Assembly: GCA_021292165.1 (NCBI GenBank) | Contig: CM037880.1 | Coordinates: 143,980,599-144,044,598 of the forward strand | Length of the DNA: 64,000 nucleotides | Direction: 5' to 3' | Source of the DNA: Shinisaurus crocodilurus | Lineage: Eukaryota; Chordata; Lepidosauria; Squamata; Shinisauridae | In this document: piece after piece, positions 54,843 through 64,000 of the stretch | Layout of the letters: each line of letters starts with the position of its first letter | How positions within the stretch are numbered: position 1 is the stretch's first letter | Notes under the pieces: model-generated | Database searches by the model: none | What the model was told of the DNA's origin: nothing | Seen by the model: only the letters and a program-made list of their open reading frames with translations | Position numbers and translations under genes: made by a program

Positions 54843-56140
54843 ATAGAATCATAGAATCATAGAAAAGTAGAGTTGGAAGGGGCCTACAAGGCCATCGAGT
54901 CCAACCCCCTGCTCAATGCAGGAATCCAGGTCAAAGCATCCCTGACAGATGATTGTCCAGCTGTACCTTGAATGCCTCCAGATTGGGAGAGCCCACCTCC
55001 CTAGGTAGTTGATTCCATTGTCTTATTGCTCTGACAGTCAGGAAATTTTTCCTGATGTTTAGGTGGAATCTAGGTTCCTGTAACTTGAGCCCATTATTCC
55101 GTGTCCTGCAAACTGGGATGATCAAGAAGAGATCCTGGCCCTCCTCTGTGTGACATCCCTTCAAGTACTGGAAGAGTGTGATCATATCTCCCCTCAGTCT
55201 CCTCTTCTGAAGGCTAAACATGCCCAGTCTCTCCTTTCAGTCTCTCCTCATAGGGCCTTGTTTCCAGTCCCTTTATCATCCTTGTTGCCCTCCTCTGAAC
55301 CCTCTCCAGTTTGTCTACGTCCTTCTGAAAGTGTGGTGCCCAGAACTGGACACAGTACTCAAGATGAGGCCTAACCAGTGCTGAGTAAAGGGGAATTATC
55401 ACTTCCCGCGATTTGGAAGCTATACTTCTATTAATGCAGCCCAAAATAGCATTTGCCTTCTTTGCAGCCACATCGCATTGCTGGCTCATATTCAGTTTGT
55501 GATCTACCACAATTCCAAGATCCTTCTCACTTGTAGTATTGTTGAGCCAAGTGTCCCCCATTCTGTAACTGCATTTGGTTTCCTCTCCCTAGGTGCAGCA
55601 CTTGGCATTTATCCCTATTAAATTTCATTCTGTTGTTTTCGGCCCAGCGCTCCAGCCAATCGAGGTCACTTTGAATTTTGTTTCTGTCTTCCAGAGTATT
55701 AGCTGTTCCACCCAACTTTGTGTCATCTGCAAATTTGATAAGCATTCCCTGTACCTCCTCATCCAAGTCATTAATAAAAATGTTGAAGAGCACCGGGCCC
55801 AAGACCGAGCCCTGTGGTACCCCGCTCGTTACCTCTCCCCAGTTTGAGAAGGAACCATTGATAAGCACTCTTTGAGTCCGATTCTGTAGCCAATTGTGGA
55901 TCCACCTGATAGTTGTTCCATCTAGCCCACTTTTAGCTAGCTTGCTAATCAGGATATCATGAGGCACTTTGTCGAAAGCTTTGCTGAAGTCCAGATATAT
56001 TATGTCCACAGCATTCCCACAGTCCACAAGGGAGGTTACCCGATCAAAAAATGAGATCAGATTAGTCTGGCAGGATTTGATTTGTTCTTGACAAATCCAT
56101 GCTGGCTTCTAGTAATCACTGCATTGTTTTCAAACTGAAT
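54843..56140 (-). mobile_element. CR1 LINE, 5'-truncated, inserted in PLE
   Basis: The plus strand begins with the reversed tail (ATCATAGAATCATAGAATCA) and the CR1 3' UTR. Reverse transcriptase follows on the minus strand as described for the pseudogene entry. It ends near 56140, where PLE sequence (VPFLD-like, then LHYGH) resumes. Its 3' end is the same as the tail of the 5S SINEs. Confidence 0.93.
54931..56027 (-). pseudogene. CR1 reverse transcriptase and C-terminus
   Basis: Three consecutive minus-strand frames make up the protein: 55527-56027 (IIYLDFSKAFDKVPHDILIS, SGVPQGSVLGPVLFNIFIND, catalytic FADDTKLGG), 55214-55561 ([48 protein letters not shown]) and 54931-55221 (LRGDMITLFQYLKGCH, RFHLNIRKNFLTVRAIRQWN). 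Two frameshifts separate them. The endonuclease domain is absent. The FADD catalytic pair is intact, so decay is recent compared with the host PLE. Confidence 0.93.
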
Positions 56141-56687
56141 GTAGACTAGTCTATGCACCAGGTTCCATTTCTGGCAATTCTGTGCAACTACATTATGGGC
56201 ACAGAAGTGCTACATTACATCAGAAACCTACAGATGGCTATACATACTCACATACTTCCAGCTTCCAACCAGAATACATCATAAAATCCATAGGCTCTAC
56301 AGCTAAACCCTATGATACAGCCACATCTGTTCAGACTCAGCAGACAGAGACTCACATCTTAAGGACTGAAATCATGCATTTCTCAGACTATAATACCCAT
56401 CCAATGAAATGAGGGGGGGGGCAGATCAACAGGTCCAGATTGGTACACAGGAATAATCTACTTCAGGATCAACCCAGAAGAGAAAACAACAGAACACCAT
56501 TTGCTATCAAGTACAGTTCTCAGCCAAAACCACTCAAATGTATCATCAATGTCATGATCTTGAACCTGCAGACACACACACTGGCATTCCATCAGCAAGA
56601 CTCTTTTATTATAAGAAATCTCACAGCAATAGTTTAACGGTTACAGTCTTCAAAAAACTCAAATAGCTGGTGACTGTTGCTATAGGC

Positions 56688-58007
56688 CAGGGGTCCTCAA
56701 ACTTTTTAAACAGGGGGCCAGTTCATTGTCCCTCAGACTGTTGGGGGGCCAGACTATAGTTTGAAAAAAATATGAACAAATGGATCAAATAAAAAAAAAG
56801 GACCCGAGTCCTTTTTTTTTACTTGATAGGGGTGGGTTTTTTTTTCTTAAATGGAAATTTAATAATCATTAAATTAATGATTATAATGTTAATAAGTGAT
56901 TAAAGAGGATGGAATTTTATTTTGATGGCAAAAGTGGGTATAAATTAATGATTATAATGTTAATAAGTGATTAAATGGAGGATGGAATTTTATTTTGATG
57001 GCAAAAGTGGGTTTAAAAAATAAGAATGTACTACCTTTTTTGCTGTCTAAAATTGAAATACATTATAAAAGGCTACATACAAATTATAAGAAATAGGAGT
57101 GTTTTGCTTTTGTCTTGCTGCTCTGTGTGTGTAAGTGCTTTGTGTGGGGGAAACTGCAGGTGTTTGTGGGCTGAGTGGGTTTGGCGAGCTGTGTTGGGGG
57201 GACACCTGAACTTCCCAGGATCTCTTCAGATTGGGTCCAAACCGGAGAGGGGGTCCCCCACTCACCCGTGAAGGACGCGGCTCCGCCGGTCAGTTGTGTG
57301 GCGGCCGCCCGCTTCCCGCTGAGAGCAGCTCCGCCGATCAGCTGTTTGGTGGCCGCTCGCTTCACCCCTGTTTTCGCCTCCCATTCCAGCTCCACGAGGG
57401 GAGGCTGCCGCTTTGTACCTGCCTCCCCGGGCCTGCCTTTTTTCCGGGGTTGTGCTGGGCTGGGGCGGCTGCCGCTTCTTGAGCGGAGCTGCGGCGCGTG
57501 CCTGCTGTCGCCATTCCGCCTGCTGTTGCAGCAGAGATCAGCAGTTCGGGCCATGGGCCAATAGGGCGGCAGCTTGTTGAGCAACGCGGAGGTGTGTGTC
57601 TGCCCCTGCCGGTCGGCTGTTCGGCAGTTGCGGTGGACACGTGTCTGCCTCTGCCGGGCACAGTCCCACAGCTCTGCTGTTCGGCGGCTGCCCCGCCTCC
57701 AGCCTTTAGAGAGGAGCCTTGCTTCTGGGAGCTGGTTACGGCTCCGCTGCTCGGCTCCGCACCTCCATCTTCTTCTGGGTTGAGTGCGGGGGGGTGAGCC
57801 CACGTGGCCGCTCGTGCCAGGCAGCGCAGTCCTGCTGCTCAGTTGTTTGGCGGCGGCAGCAGCAGCAGCAGCCTCCCCTCCAGCCTTTTGCAGCTGGCTT
57901 GAGCGGAGAGGGGCTTTGCCCTTTTCGTGCGAGCAGCCGCTGGGCCGGATAAAAAGACAAGGCGGGCGGGCTGGATGTGTCCCATGGCCGTAGTTTGAAG
58001 ACCCCCG
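56688..58007. mobile_element. 1320-bp hAT element with CpG-rich interior
   Basis: Ends CAGGGGTCCTCAAACTTTTT and GTAGTTTGAAGACCCCCG; flanking 8-mers CTATAGGC (56680-56687) and CTATAGGA (58008-58015) differ at one base. It is the reversed, longer relative of 23234-23919. Left part: an A-run/GGACCCGAGTCC/T-run hairpin and a 71-bp tandem duplication (56870-56940, 56941-57012). The 57130-57960 interior is CpG-rich with repeated TCAGCTGTTTGGCGGC-like words. A 239-codon minus-strand frame there is compositionally biased and not a transposase. Confidence 0.92.
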
Positions 58008-58091
58008 CTATAGGATCTAATAACATTCTCACAATATTTCAAGTCTAATAACTATAGCCATGTTCGAGACACAGAACAGTTTCCCAGTTGT

Positions 58092-58333
58092 ATTTTATTT
58101 TATTTATTTATTACATTTATACCCCGCCTTTTTTCCTGCAAGGAACTCAAGGTGGCTTACATAATCCTCCTCCTCTCCATTTTATCCTCACAACAACCCT
58201 GTGAGGTAGGTTAGGCTGAGAGGCAATGACTGGCCCAAAGTCACCCAGTGAGTTTCATGGCCGAGCAGGGACTAGAACCTGGATCTCCTGAGTCCCAGTC
58301 CAACACTCTCACCACTACGCCACACTGGCTCTG
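58092..58333 (-). mobile_element. tRNA-derived SINE inside the LTR
   Basis: TTTATTTATTACATTTATAC and CCCGCCTTTTTTCCTGCAAG through ACAACAACCCTGTGAGGTAG to the head complement CACCACTACGCCACACTGGC. Very close to the copy at 27061-27322. Confidence 0.88.
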
Positions 58334-59524
58334 AGGATCCATGAACAGGGCAGGGGCAGAATTATTCCCAAGGTAATCCATCTCAGGCAATCAAAGACCA
58401 GGGTTCAAGAGAAAGACCTGAACTAATCTGCACACCCGCACAGAGGTCTGTACCAACTTTGCCAACTGTGTTGGAAATTCTGTGTTGTGTGAGTTCAGGC
58501 TTATCAGATCCAAGAGTTCCAAACAAATTCAATAGCAAGTCAAAGATAATTCCCACACATAGAGATTTCAACTTCCAAAGCCTCCACCTTTGGGATCTCT
58601 ACACTGCCTGAGTCCAAGCAGAGGAAAGTCAAAGAGTCAGGATTGACCCCAGCCAGCTGGGCTCTGGAGTCACCAAAGGTACATAAATCTATAGTCCACA
58701 AAAAGGCACAACCTTTGAAAAGCATGACAGTCTTTTTTCATGGTGGATTCTTCACAAAGTCCAGAGAAGTAAGAAGTCCAAATAAGTAGAACTCACATGC
58801 AGAGTGCTTCAATAGGCCCAGGAGCTGATAATTCCATACAGAGAGGATGCAGGCAGAGAAAGACGAGAACGTTCCAAGGCTGGGTATCCACTCTAAAGCT
58901 AAGGTGTGGCTACAATAGCCTTCCTACTGCACAACTAACTGACAGGGGATTCAGCCCATCAACAAGGCCCCTGTCCAAACAGGGTGTCACCCTTCTACCA
59001 TCAGGGGTGAGGCTTCAGCCTGTGTGAGATCACTGCAAACCACCCCCCTGTTCTGTTAGGTTCTCACAAAGGCTGGCATTGTCTATCCTTGCCAAGGCCA
59101 AAGCTGCAGCTAGATGGGGGAAGTAACTTGACTCCGGAGAACACTGACAGAGATAAGCTCACACTGATCTTGACATTCCACAGACTGACTAGGCCCAAAC
59201 CTTTCCAGACTACTTCTGATCAGATTCCGGCTAAAAACTATAAGGCACCAGAGGCTGGGCCCTGACAATCAGTGATCTACAGTCCACCCCAGACAATGAC
59301 ACTTCCCTTTCACAGGCCTTGGGTGGTAGGCCTGTACTTGCTTACAGACAGCCACCCAACTTAAAACAGTTACTCACCAGCACAATGGATGACATAAGAA
59401 GGTTGCAAACACAGGCACAAGACACTGCAACAAACCCAGATACCAACTCTGTCCCTTATCTACTCTGGCAACACTATTACAGGACATAATAACGTCACTC
59501 ACAACATCAGGGGTTCATGTGCCT

Positions 59525-59815
59525 ACTCATCTTCCAATGTGATATATGCCATCATCTGCCAGCAATGTCCTTCTGCATTTTAAATAGGACAAACAGACCA
59601 GTCTCTCCATAAAATAATAAATACGTAGATACAAATCTGACAACAGAAATGGCAATATTCAAAAACCAGCGCGCGGACAGTTCAACCTCCCAGGACACAC
59701 AGTCAACAACCTTAAAGTGTCCATTCTTGAACAAAGGAACTTCAAAGAAAAGTTGCAATGTAAAACTGCTGAACAACAGTTCATCAAGAGATTCAGCTCT
59801 ATTTCCTGTGGTTTG
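59525..59815 (+). pseudogene. PLE GIY-YIG endonuclease remnant
   Basis: The plus-strand frame gives SSNVIYAIICQQCPSAF, which matches the first part of the PLE GIY-YIG module (usually VVYLIQC..C then YIG). A shifted frame then gives YIGQTDQSL-like IGQTDQSLHKIINT, NLPGHTVNNLKVSI-like words and KTAEQQFIKRFSS. The two-cysteine zinc motif CQQC is kept. Frameshifts and a stop directly before the YIG motif make it non-functional. In intact PLEs this domain nicks DNA for priming. Confidence 0.82.
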
Positions 59816-60045
59816 AACAAGAACAAAGGTTAGTTTGTTTTCTCACACTACATTTGTTAATCAGCTCACCAGTGCAATGATGTCTGTGTTATGACCCAAC
59901 AACATTTTGTGAATGGAGACTCTTACGGAAATTATTACAGTCTGTACTTTTTGCATTTCAATTCCCTCTGACCTCAACTGACCTCTCCACCCTCCCCCAC
60001 CCCCGGCAAACATGTGTATATAAATCTGCCAACTTGAGGGTAATA

Positions 60046-60294
60046 CAGTAATACCTTGGATTGCAAGTAACTTGGTTTGAGAGCTTTTGCAAGACAAGCA
60101 AATTTTTAAATATTTATTTAATTTTTTTGGACTTGATATACAAGCAACATCTTGCAATACAAGTACTGTAGTACAGCTTAAATTAAAAATCTCTGTACAA
60201 ATTTTATTTGGGGGATTTCGTTTTGATATAAGAGTGTTTTGGATTACAAGCACGTTTCTGGAACGAATTATGCTCTCAATCGAAGGCATGACTG
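60046..60294. mobile_element. Tigger/mariner-type MITE (copy 2)
   Basis: 249 bp, flanked by TA (60044-60045 and 60295-60296), ends CAGTAATACCTTGGATTG and CGAAGGCATGACTG opposed. Reverse orientation relative to 15952-16200 and the same length. It lies within the PLE 3' UTR. Confidence 0.88.
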
Positions 60295-60302
60295 TACTTC
60301 AT

Positions 60303-60340
60303 GCATCTGATTAAGTGGACGGTGTCCACAAAAGCTTATG
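60303..60340 (+). ncRNA. Degenerate hammerhead-like motif in PLE 3' UTR
   Basis: CATCTGATTAAGTGGACGGT then GTCCACAAAAGCTTATG. A GTGGAC/GTCCAC stem lies between a CTGATTA block and an AAAA block, where an active hammerhead has CUGAUGA and GAAA. Two core positions appear mutated, so this is a relic. Confidence 0.5.
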
Positions 60341-60389
60341 TCACAGGTTGGCAACCGGCAACCATAGGGCTACATGGCCTAATTTCATG

Positions 60390-60713
60390 TAGAGATGTAC
60401 ACCTACCTTGGGGGGGGGTCGCCTTTTTCTCGGCGAGCACCCCCCCACAAGGCGCGAATCCCCCCACCGCTTGATCCACCTCACCGGCAGCGTGGGGTCC
60501 CGTCCCGTCACTTCTGATGCGACAGTGATGCGACAGGACCCCGCACTGCATTTTTAGTGTAAAAACCAGGGCAACCCGGCTTAAAACGGTCACGAATAGC
60601 AAACTGGCGCAGCATGGATCAATGGATCGAGCGGCGGGAAGGTAAGTCATGGGAATCTCGTGGGAGATTTCTGCCTGCTTTCAGCCCCCCCGAGGCTCGC
60701 AGATATATCCCTA
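60390..60713. mobile_element. Short TAGGGATG-family hAT-like element
   Basis: Left TAGAGATGTACACCTACC, right GCAGATATATCCCTA. The interior has GGGGTCCCGTCCCGTCACTT and AAACCAGGGCAACCCGGC, words shared with the CpG-rich parts at 19.7 and 52.1 kb. TTTCATG and ATCATG lie close to the left and right ends but do not give a clean duplication. Confidence 0.65.
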
Positions 60714-61188
60714 ATCATGTGCCCCTCAGCCTAATTGCCCTCTGCATGCAATCAGTTCAGACCTCTGGAAGGAACAATCTGTTCCTTCCCTGGCAGCCTG
60801 CTGCATGGGAAAGAAGATGGAGAGAGAACCAAGTGGGGTGGCAGAAAGAGAAAAAGGACGACCCACTCATTTTTGGCTCTGGCTCTGCCCACCACTGGCT
60901 TTGGCCTTACTCTTCACTCCCAAGTGGCCCCTGACAGATTACCCACAAGGGATTGTGCACTCCCAACATAAAAGAGGTTGCCCGCCCTGTTTATGTCATA
61001 ATACTGTAAATTGGTTAGGCTTTAAGTTGAAACAAGACTCATTGTTTTTGCTCCCCATAGGAAACGATTCCTATATAGGTGGCTGTGAGTCTTGCTTCCC
61101 ATATAAACCATCCTAGCATCTGGTCGCCCTTTATCCATCCATACACACAATGCTCCCTGCCTTTGGCTCCCTCAAGTCCTGTCTGTTA

Positions 61189-61637
61189 CAGGGATGGGGG
61201 AGAAATGTGTTCATTCGCCCAATGTCCTAATTTTGCACTTTCAAACCAATATGCGAACTGAAACTCAGTTATCCTTCCAAATTCACATTTCTAAGACTTT
61301 TGCAATGGAGTTCTCAAGTAAAAAAGACATACAAAATTGTCTATATTAGAGAAAAGTGCATATATTCATGAAAATCATGTTCACAAATGTATTCTATTAG
61401 GCAAATTGCTTGCAAAAATATGTATCTTTAGTAAAATTGCATACAAAAATGCATGTATTAGGAGAAATGTGAACAAAAATGTGTACAAATTTTCATACAG
61501 ACTGTTTATAAGAAAATCTAAAAAAAAAAAAAAAAAAAAAAGCCCCCCAAAAGCCCATCAACGTCAGGATGAATCACACTTAAAACTGGAAATATGTGAA
61601 ACTGAGAAACTGAAAATGACAGATTCATCCATCCCTA
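61189..61637. mobile_element. hAT-like element, AT-rich subfamily (copy 2)
   Basis: Starts CAGGGATGGGGGAGAAATGT and ends GATTCATCCATCCCTA. Flanking 8-mers GTCTGTTA (61181-61188) and GACTGTTA (61638-61645) differ at one base, which supports hAT for the whole TAGGGATG set. Contains an A run at 61510-61532. Homologous along its length to 48426-48901. Confidence 0.85.
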
Positions 61638-61645
61638 GACTGTTA

Positions 61646-62180
61646 GTACACATCCCAGAATCATTTATCTTGCTTCCTCTATATTCATCTTTCTCCCAGT
61701 TTTTGAATGTCCCATTTTCCTAACCCAGCAAGAAAGCATATACTGACAATGTACATAATGTTTGCTGCTTCCTTGTCTATGACTATGCATCACCTCTCCC
61801 ACGCCATTTCCCTCTTATATGAACCTCTGCAAGTGTAGCAAGAGGTAACTCTTGCATCTATGTTACAATTTTAAGTTTAATATAGGATCTAATACTGTTC
61901 TCACAAAAAATGTCCCCACCACATTACACATTAGACCTCTCTAGCAACTTAGAATATCCATGCAGGCTGCTGAGGTGGCTCTTTGGGGGCATTGCAAGGG
62001 GACACTTAAGGTCTGCCATATATAACAAAACGGAAGTCAGCTCAGAGGATCGTTGGTGTGATGTATGAAATACTTTACTTATTTTTCTTTTAAGCCTGTA
62101 GAACTATAATCTGGTGCCTTCTGTACTATTGTCTTCTATTCACATTTTTCAGAAAAATGTATGTATTTAATGCCTCTCTT
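61646..62180. other. Unassigned sequence
   Basis: A TATAGGATCTAATACTGTTC word near 61880 resembles the LTR sequence at 58.01 kb but is too short to call. No gene recognised. Confidence 0.45.
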
Positions 62181-62183
62181 TAG

Positions 62184-62276
62184 GCTCCAATCCTATACCC
62201 ACTTACCTGGGAGTAAGCTGCATTAAACTCAATGGAACGTATTTCTGAGCAGGCATGTATAGAATTGCATCTTTTT
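62184..62276. mobile_element. Short palindromic MITE (GCAATCCTAT family)
   Basis: GGCTCCAATCCTATACCCAC, ACCTGGGAGTAAGCTGCATT and GAGCAGGCATGTATAGAATT, then GCAT: the usual foldback order. Confidence 0.7.
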
Positions 62277-62559
62277 TGTTTTTTTCCTAATCAGAACATT
62301 TCCTTTGCATCTTTTTTTCAAAATGGAGTGACTAGAGCTGTAGGGCGTGTGTGTCACTGTCATTTAAGCCCTGTCATATGAACATTAGAACAGTCCTATA
62401 TTATTTTCCTTTCATGGTTATACTGACTTCACAGAAGAAACTCATCAGACTGAAATGGTTCAGATTCCAATATTTTTGCTCTGCAATGCATGCACACACA
62501 CAACACACACCTTCTAAAAGGGAGAGGGAAGCATGTTAGAAGCAATATAATATTAAAAC

Positions 62560-63585
62560 TGCACTAAAAAGCCACTTTCAGAAATTGTTATATTTCTAAC
62601 AGTAACATAGCTGTAAGGGAAGTTGTTGTTCTTTACACACTTAAATGAGTGGTTTCTTCCATGTGTCCTATCTGTATATGTTACTCATTATTTGAAAGTC
62701 TGAGATATAGGAATGAGATATAGGATTTTGACTGAAATAACACCGGTGTATGGATTGTAGTAATTTATTTTATATGTAATGGTGCTAATATTTCTTCAGT
62801 TCATCTACTGAATGCCCCCCGGAAGTTGGAAGCAGACAGCATACTAAATAGCATCTTAAAGAAAAGAAATTTGCTTGCCGTTGGGCCATATTACACAAAA
62901 ATTGACCTTAACCATACATATTATTGAGATAAAACTTCCATTCTTCTCACATTGACAATTTTCTTGTGTGCTATGGGTAGTTTCTGTATAAAGGCTGTAA
63001 CTTTCCCCTGTGACAATTGCTGAACAAAATTGCTCATGACACCCTCTGATTATTAGTCAAGCTTCTTAATTTTAATATTTTCCCCTCCTGACAGATGTAT
63101 TTCTTCCCAAATTAAAAAAAAAACCCTCCTTCTTAGAAGAAAATATAGCTTCCTTATTTCCTAGGCCTGCAAATTACCAGATGCCAAGCTAGGAACATAA
63201 AGAAATTGAAGACCCTTGAGAGTGACCTTAAGAACCACAAAGGTGGGGAATTGTGATATAGTGGTTTAGGCAATTTCATTGCAGCAGCTTGGCTCTGGAA
63301 AAATGAGAAATGGGTTTTCTATTACTAAATATAATGAATTCCCTTTCTGTGCTGTCACAAATTGTCAAACTTTATTAAAGAAATGAAAGATGTGATGCAT
63401 ACATATAGAATTACTTAGCATGACTATACTTATTTAAAATGGACAATGGATGAAGATACAAACAGGCCTTTTGACCAATATATGGTTTAGAATGCTCATT
63501 TCACATATAATATTTCAGATCTTAGAGCATTGCTTTGAAAGCACTGTTAACTTCTACTGATCATGGAGTTAGTTGTTTGTTTATG
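62560..63585. other. Unassigned; possible conserved non-coding element
   Basis: Repeat-free AT-rich sequence. The part from 62850 to 63120 (TTTGCTTGCCGTTGGGCC, CTCTGATTATTAGTCAAGCT) has the texture of slow-evolving regulatory DNA. No frame of note. Texture-based call. Confidence 0.25.
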
Positions 63586-63589
63586 TGTT

Positions 63590-63780
63590 TATTTTATTTA
63601 TTTATTTATTTATTTTTATACCACCCAATAGCTGAAGCTCTCTGGGCGGTTTACAACAATTAACAAGACAGTCCCTGCCCGCAGGCTTACAATCTAAAAA
63701 GACACGACACACAAGGGAAAAGGAATGGGGAGGGAAGAAGGGGGAATATTAATGAATACTCCTGGCAGGGCTGGTGGAAT
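63590..63780 (-). mobile_element. L2-like LINE 3' end
   Basis: A TTTA tail, then ACCACCCAATAGCTGAAGCT, CTGGGCGGTTTACAACAATT, AACAAGACAGTCCCTGCCCG and GAATATTAATGAATACTCCT. It is the reverse complement of the nested copy at 23557-23745. Confidence 0.88.
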
Positions 63781-63936
63781 GGCCCTGCACTCCCTCTCTT
63801 CTCCCTCCTCTCAGCCTGCTGGAATGGCTGCTGGTGGTGACAGTAGAGGGAGGAGGAGCCGTCATGAGGGAGGCCTTTCAGCAGGGCTGGTGGAATGGCC
63901 CTGCGCTCCCTCTCATCTCCCTCCTCTCAGCCTGCT
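63765..63936. repeat. 56-bp direct repeat, period 116
   Basis: GCAGGGCTGGTGGAATGGCC...CTCAGCCTGCT occurs at 63765-63820 and again at 63881-63936 with two differences. The spacer also has GGAATGGCTGCTGGTGGTGA. It is probably part of the L2 3' region upstream of the tail. Confidence 0.85.
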
Positions 63937-63939
63937 ATT

Positions 63940-63990
63940 ACATTTCTGTGCCGTCTAATAGCCAACACTCTCTGGGTGGTTGACAGTTGA
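63940..63990 (-). mobile_element. L2-like LINE 3' tail fragment
   Basis: ATTACATTTCTGTGCCGTCT, AATAGCCAACACTCTCTGGG and TGGTTGACAG: a second, diverged L2 tail in the same orientation, probably running past the window edge. Confidence 0.55.
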
Positions 63991-64000
63991 GTTGTTAATT

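Larger units (their letters stand above)
56550..59267 (-). mobile_element. Probable solo LTR inserted in PLE
   Basis: Bounded by TGTCATGATC and GGGCCCTGACA, opposed TGTCA/TGACA termini. The 5-bp flanks are ATCAA (56545-56549) and ATCAG (59268-59272). Removing the block joins PLE coding sequence KCII to SDLQSTPDND. A polyadenylation word AATAAAAG lies at 56603-56610 on the minus strand, about 60 bases from the LTR end, which sets the orientation. After subtracting the hAT element and the SINE it is about 1.15 kb. Ty3/gypsy or retroviral origin is not resolved, and no coding region is present. Confidence 0.7.
54770..60345 (+). mobile_element. Penelope-like element, five times interrupted
   Basis: Pieces in order: 54770-54842 (DLKKFHQDVKNFHTTI, end of the reverse transcriptase palm/thumb region), 56140-56549 (VQLHYGHRSATLHQKPTDGY, NRTPFAIKYSSQPKPLKCII), 59268-59880 (SDLQSTPDNDTSLSQALGGR, VLAYRQPPNLKQLL, then a GIY-YIG region), and 59881-60345 (3' UTR). 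Between them lie CR1 (54843-56140), an LTR (56550-59267, holding a hAT element and a SINE) and a Tigger-like MITE (60046-60294). The N-terminal RT is not found. PLEs copy RNA using an RT linked to a GIY-YIG endonuclease. Several stops and frameshifts make this copy dead. Confidence 0.85.

Noticed and set aside
57084..57803. 239-codon minus-strand frame
   Set aside because: It lies in the CpG-rich core of a hAT element, is Arg/Pro/Ser-rich, has overlapping long frames on both strands and no domain. It is compositional.
61880..61960. Second copy of the 58-kb LTR
   Set aside because: Only about 20 bases match well, too short to separate from chance.

Overview
The window looks like intergenic or intronic DNA from a squamate reptile, most likely a lizard; a sister reptile lineage is not excluded. 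The signs are tRNA-derived SINEs of the Sauria/Squam kind, CR1 and L2-clade LINEs, Penelope-like elements (PLEs), many non-autonomous hAT elements, and CA, TTTA, GAT and AAT microsatellites. I found no host protein-coding gene, tRNA gene, rRNA gene or CRISPR array. Every protein signal I recognise belongs to a retroelement, and every one of these is broken.

Layout. 0-17 kb is unassigned sequence with scattered SINEs, MITEs and LINE tails. It includes a 146-bp hAT MITE with perfect 8-bp target duplications at 2.9 kb, a PLE 3' end at 7.5 kb and a non-LTR polymerase C-terminus at 9.4 kb. 17-22 kb holds an L2-clade LINE on the minus strand (endonuclease, linker, reverse transcriptase and 3' end all recognisable). 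Three DNA-transposon insertions split it: 19553-20091, 20259-20641 and 20967-21365. 23-30 kb contains several hAT elements with 8-bp target duplications, two of them invaded in turn by LINE 3' ends, plus an unannotated AT-rich stretch at 27.6-28.1 kb with the look of a conserved non-coding element. 30-54 kb is mostly unassigned DNA with repeats. Its notable parts are a 332-bp direct repeat at 37.2 and 38.1 kb differing at one base and one 6-bp indel, a perfect 27-bp hairpin at 44.0 kb, and foldback hAT elements at 33.3 and 51.5 kb. 54.7-60.35 kb is one old PLE on the plus strand. It is split by a CR1 LINE, a probable solo LTR (itself holding a hAT element and a SINE) and a Tigger-like MITE. 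60.4-64 kb has two more hAT-like elements, unique AT-rich sequence and L2 tails.

The most interesting sequence class is a SINE with a 5S-rRNA-derived head (internal promoter region retained) joined to a CR1 3' tail. Five copies are present, at 2561, 11446, 17508, 34511 and 35397. One has 9-bp target duplications and lies inside an L2 3' end. Full CR1 elements with the same tail are also here, which fits trans-mobilisation by CR1. I did not find a cellular gene system. The value of the window is its transposon stratigraphy, the chimeric SINE, the foldback hAT family with CpG-rich interiors, hammerhead-like motifs in PLE 3' ends, and several inverted or direct repeats that no recognised element explains.
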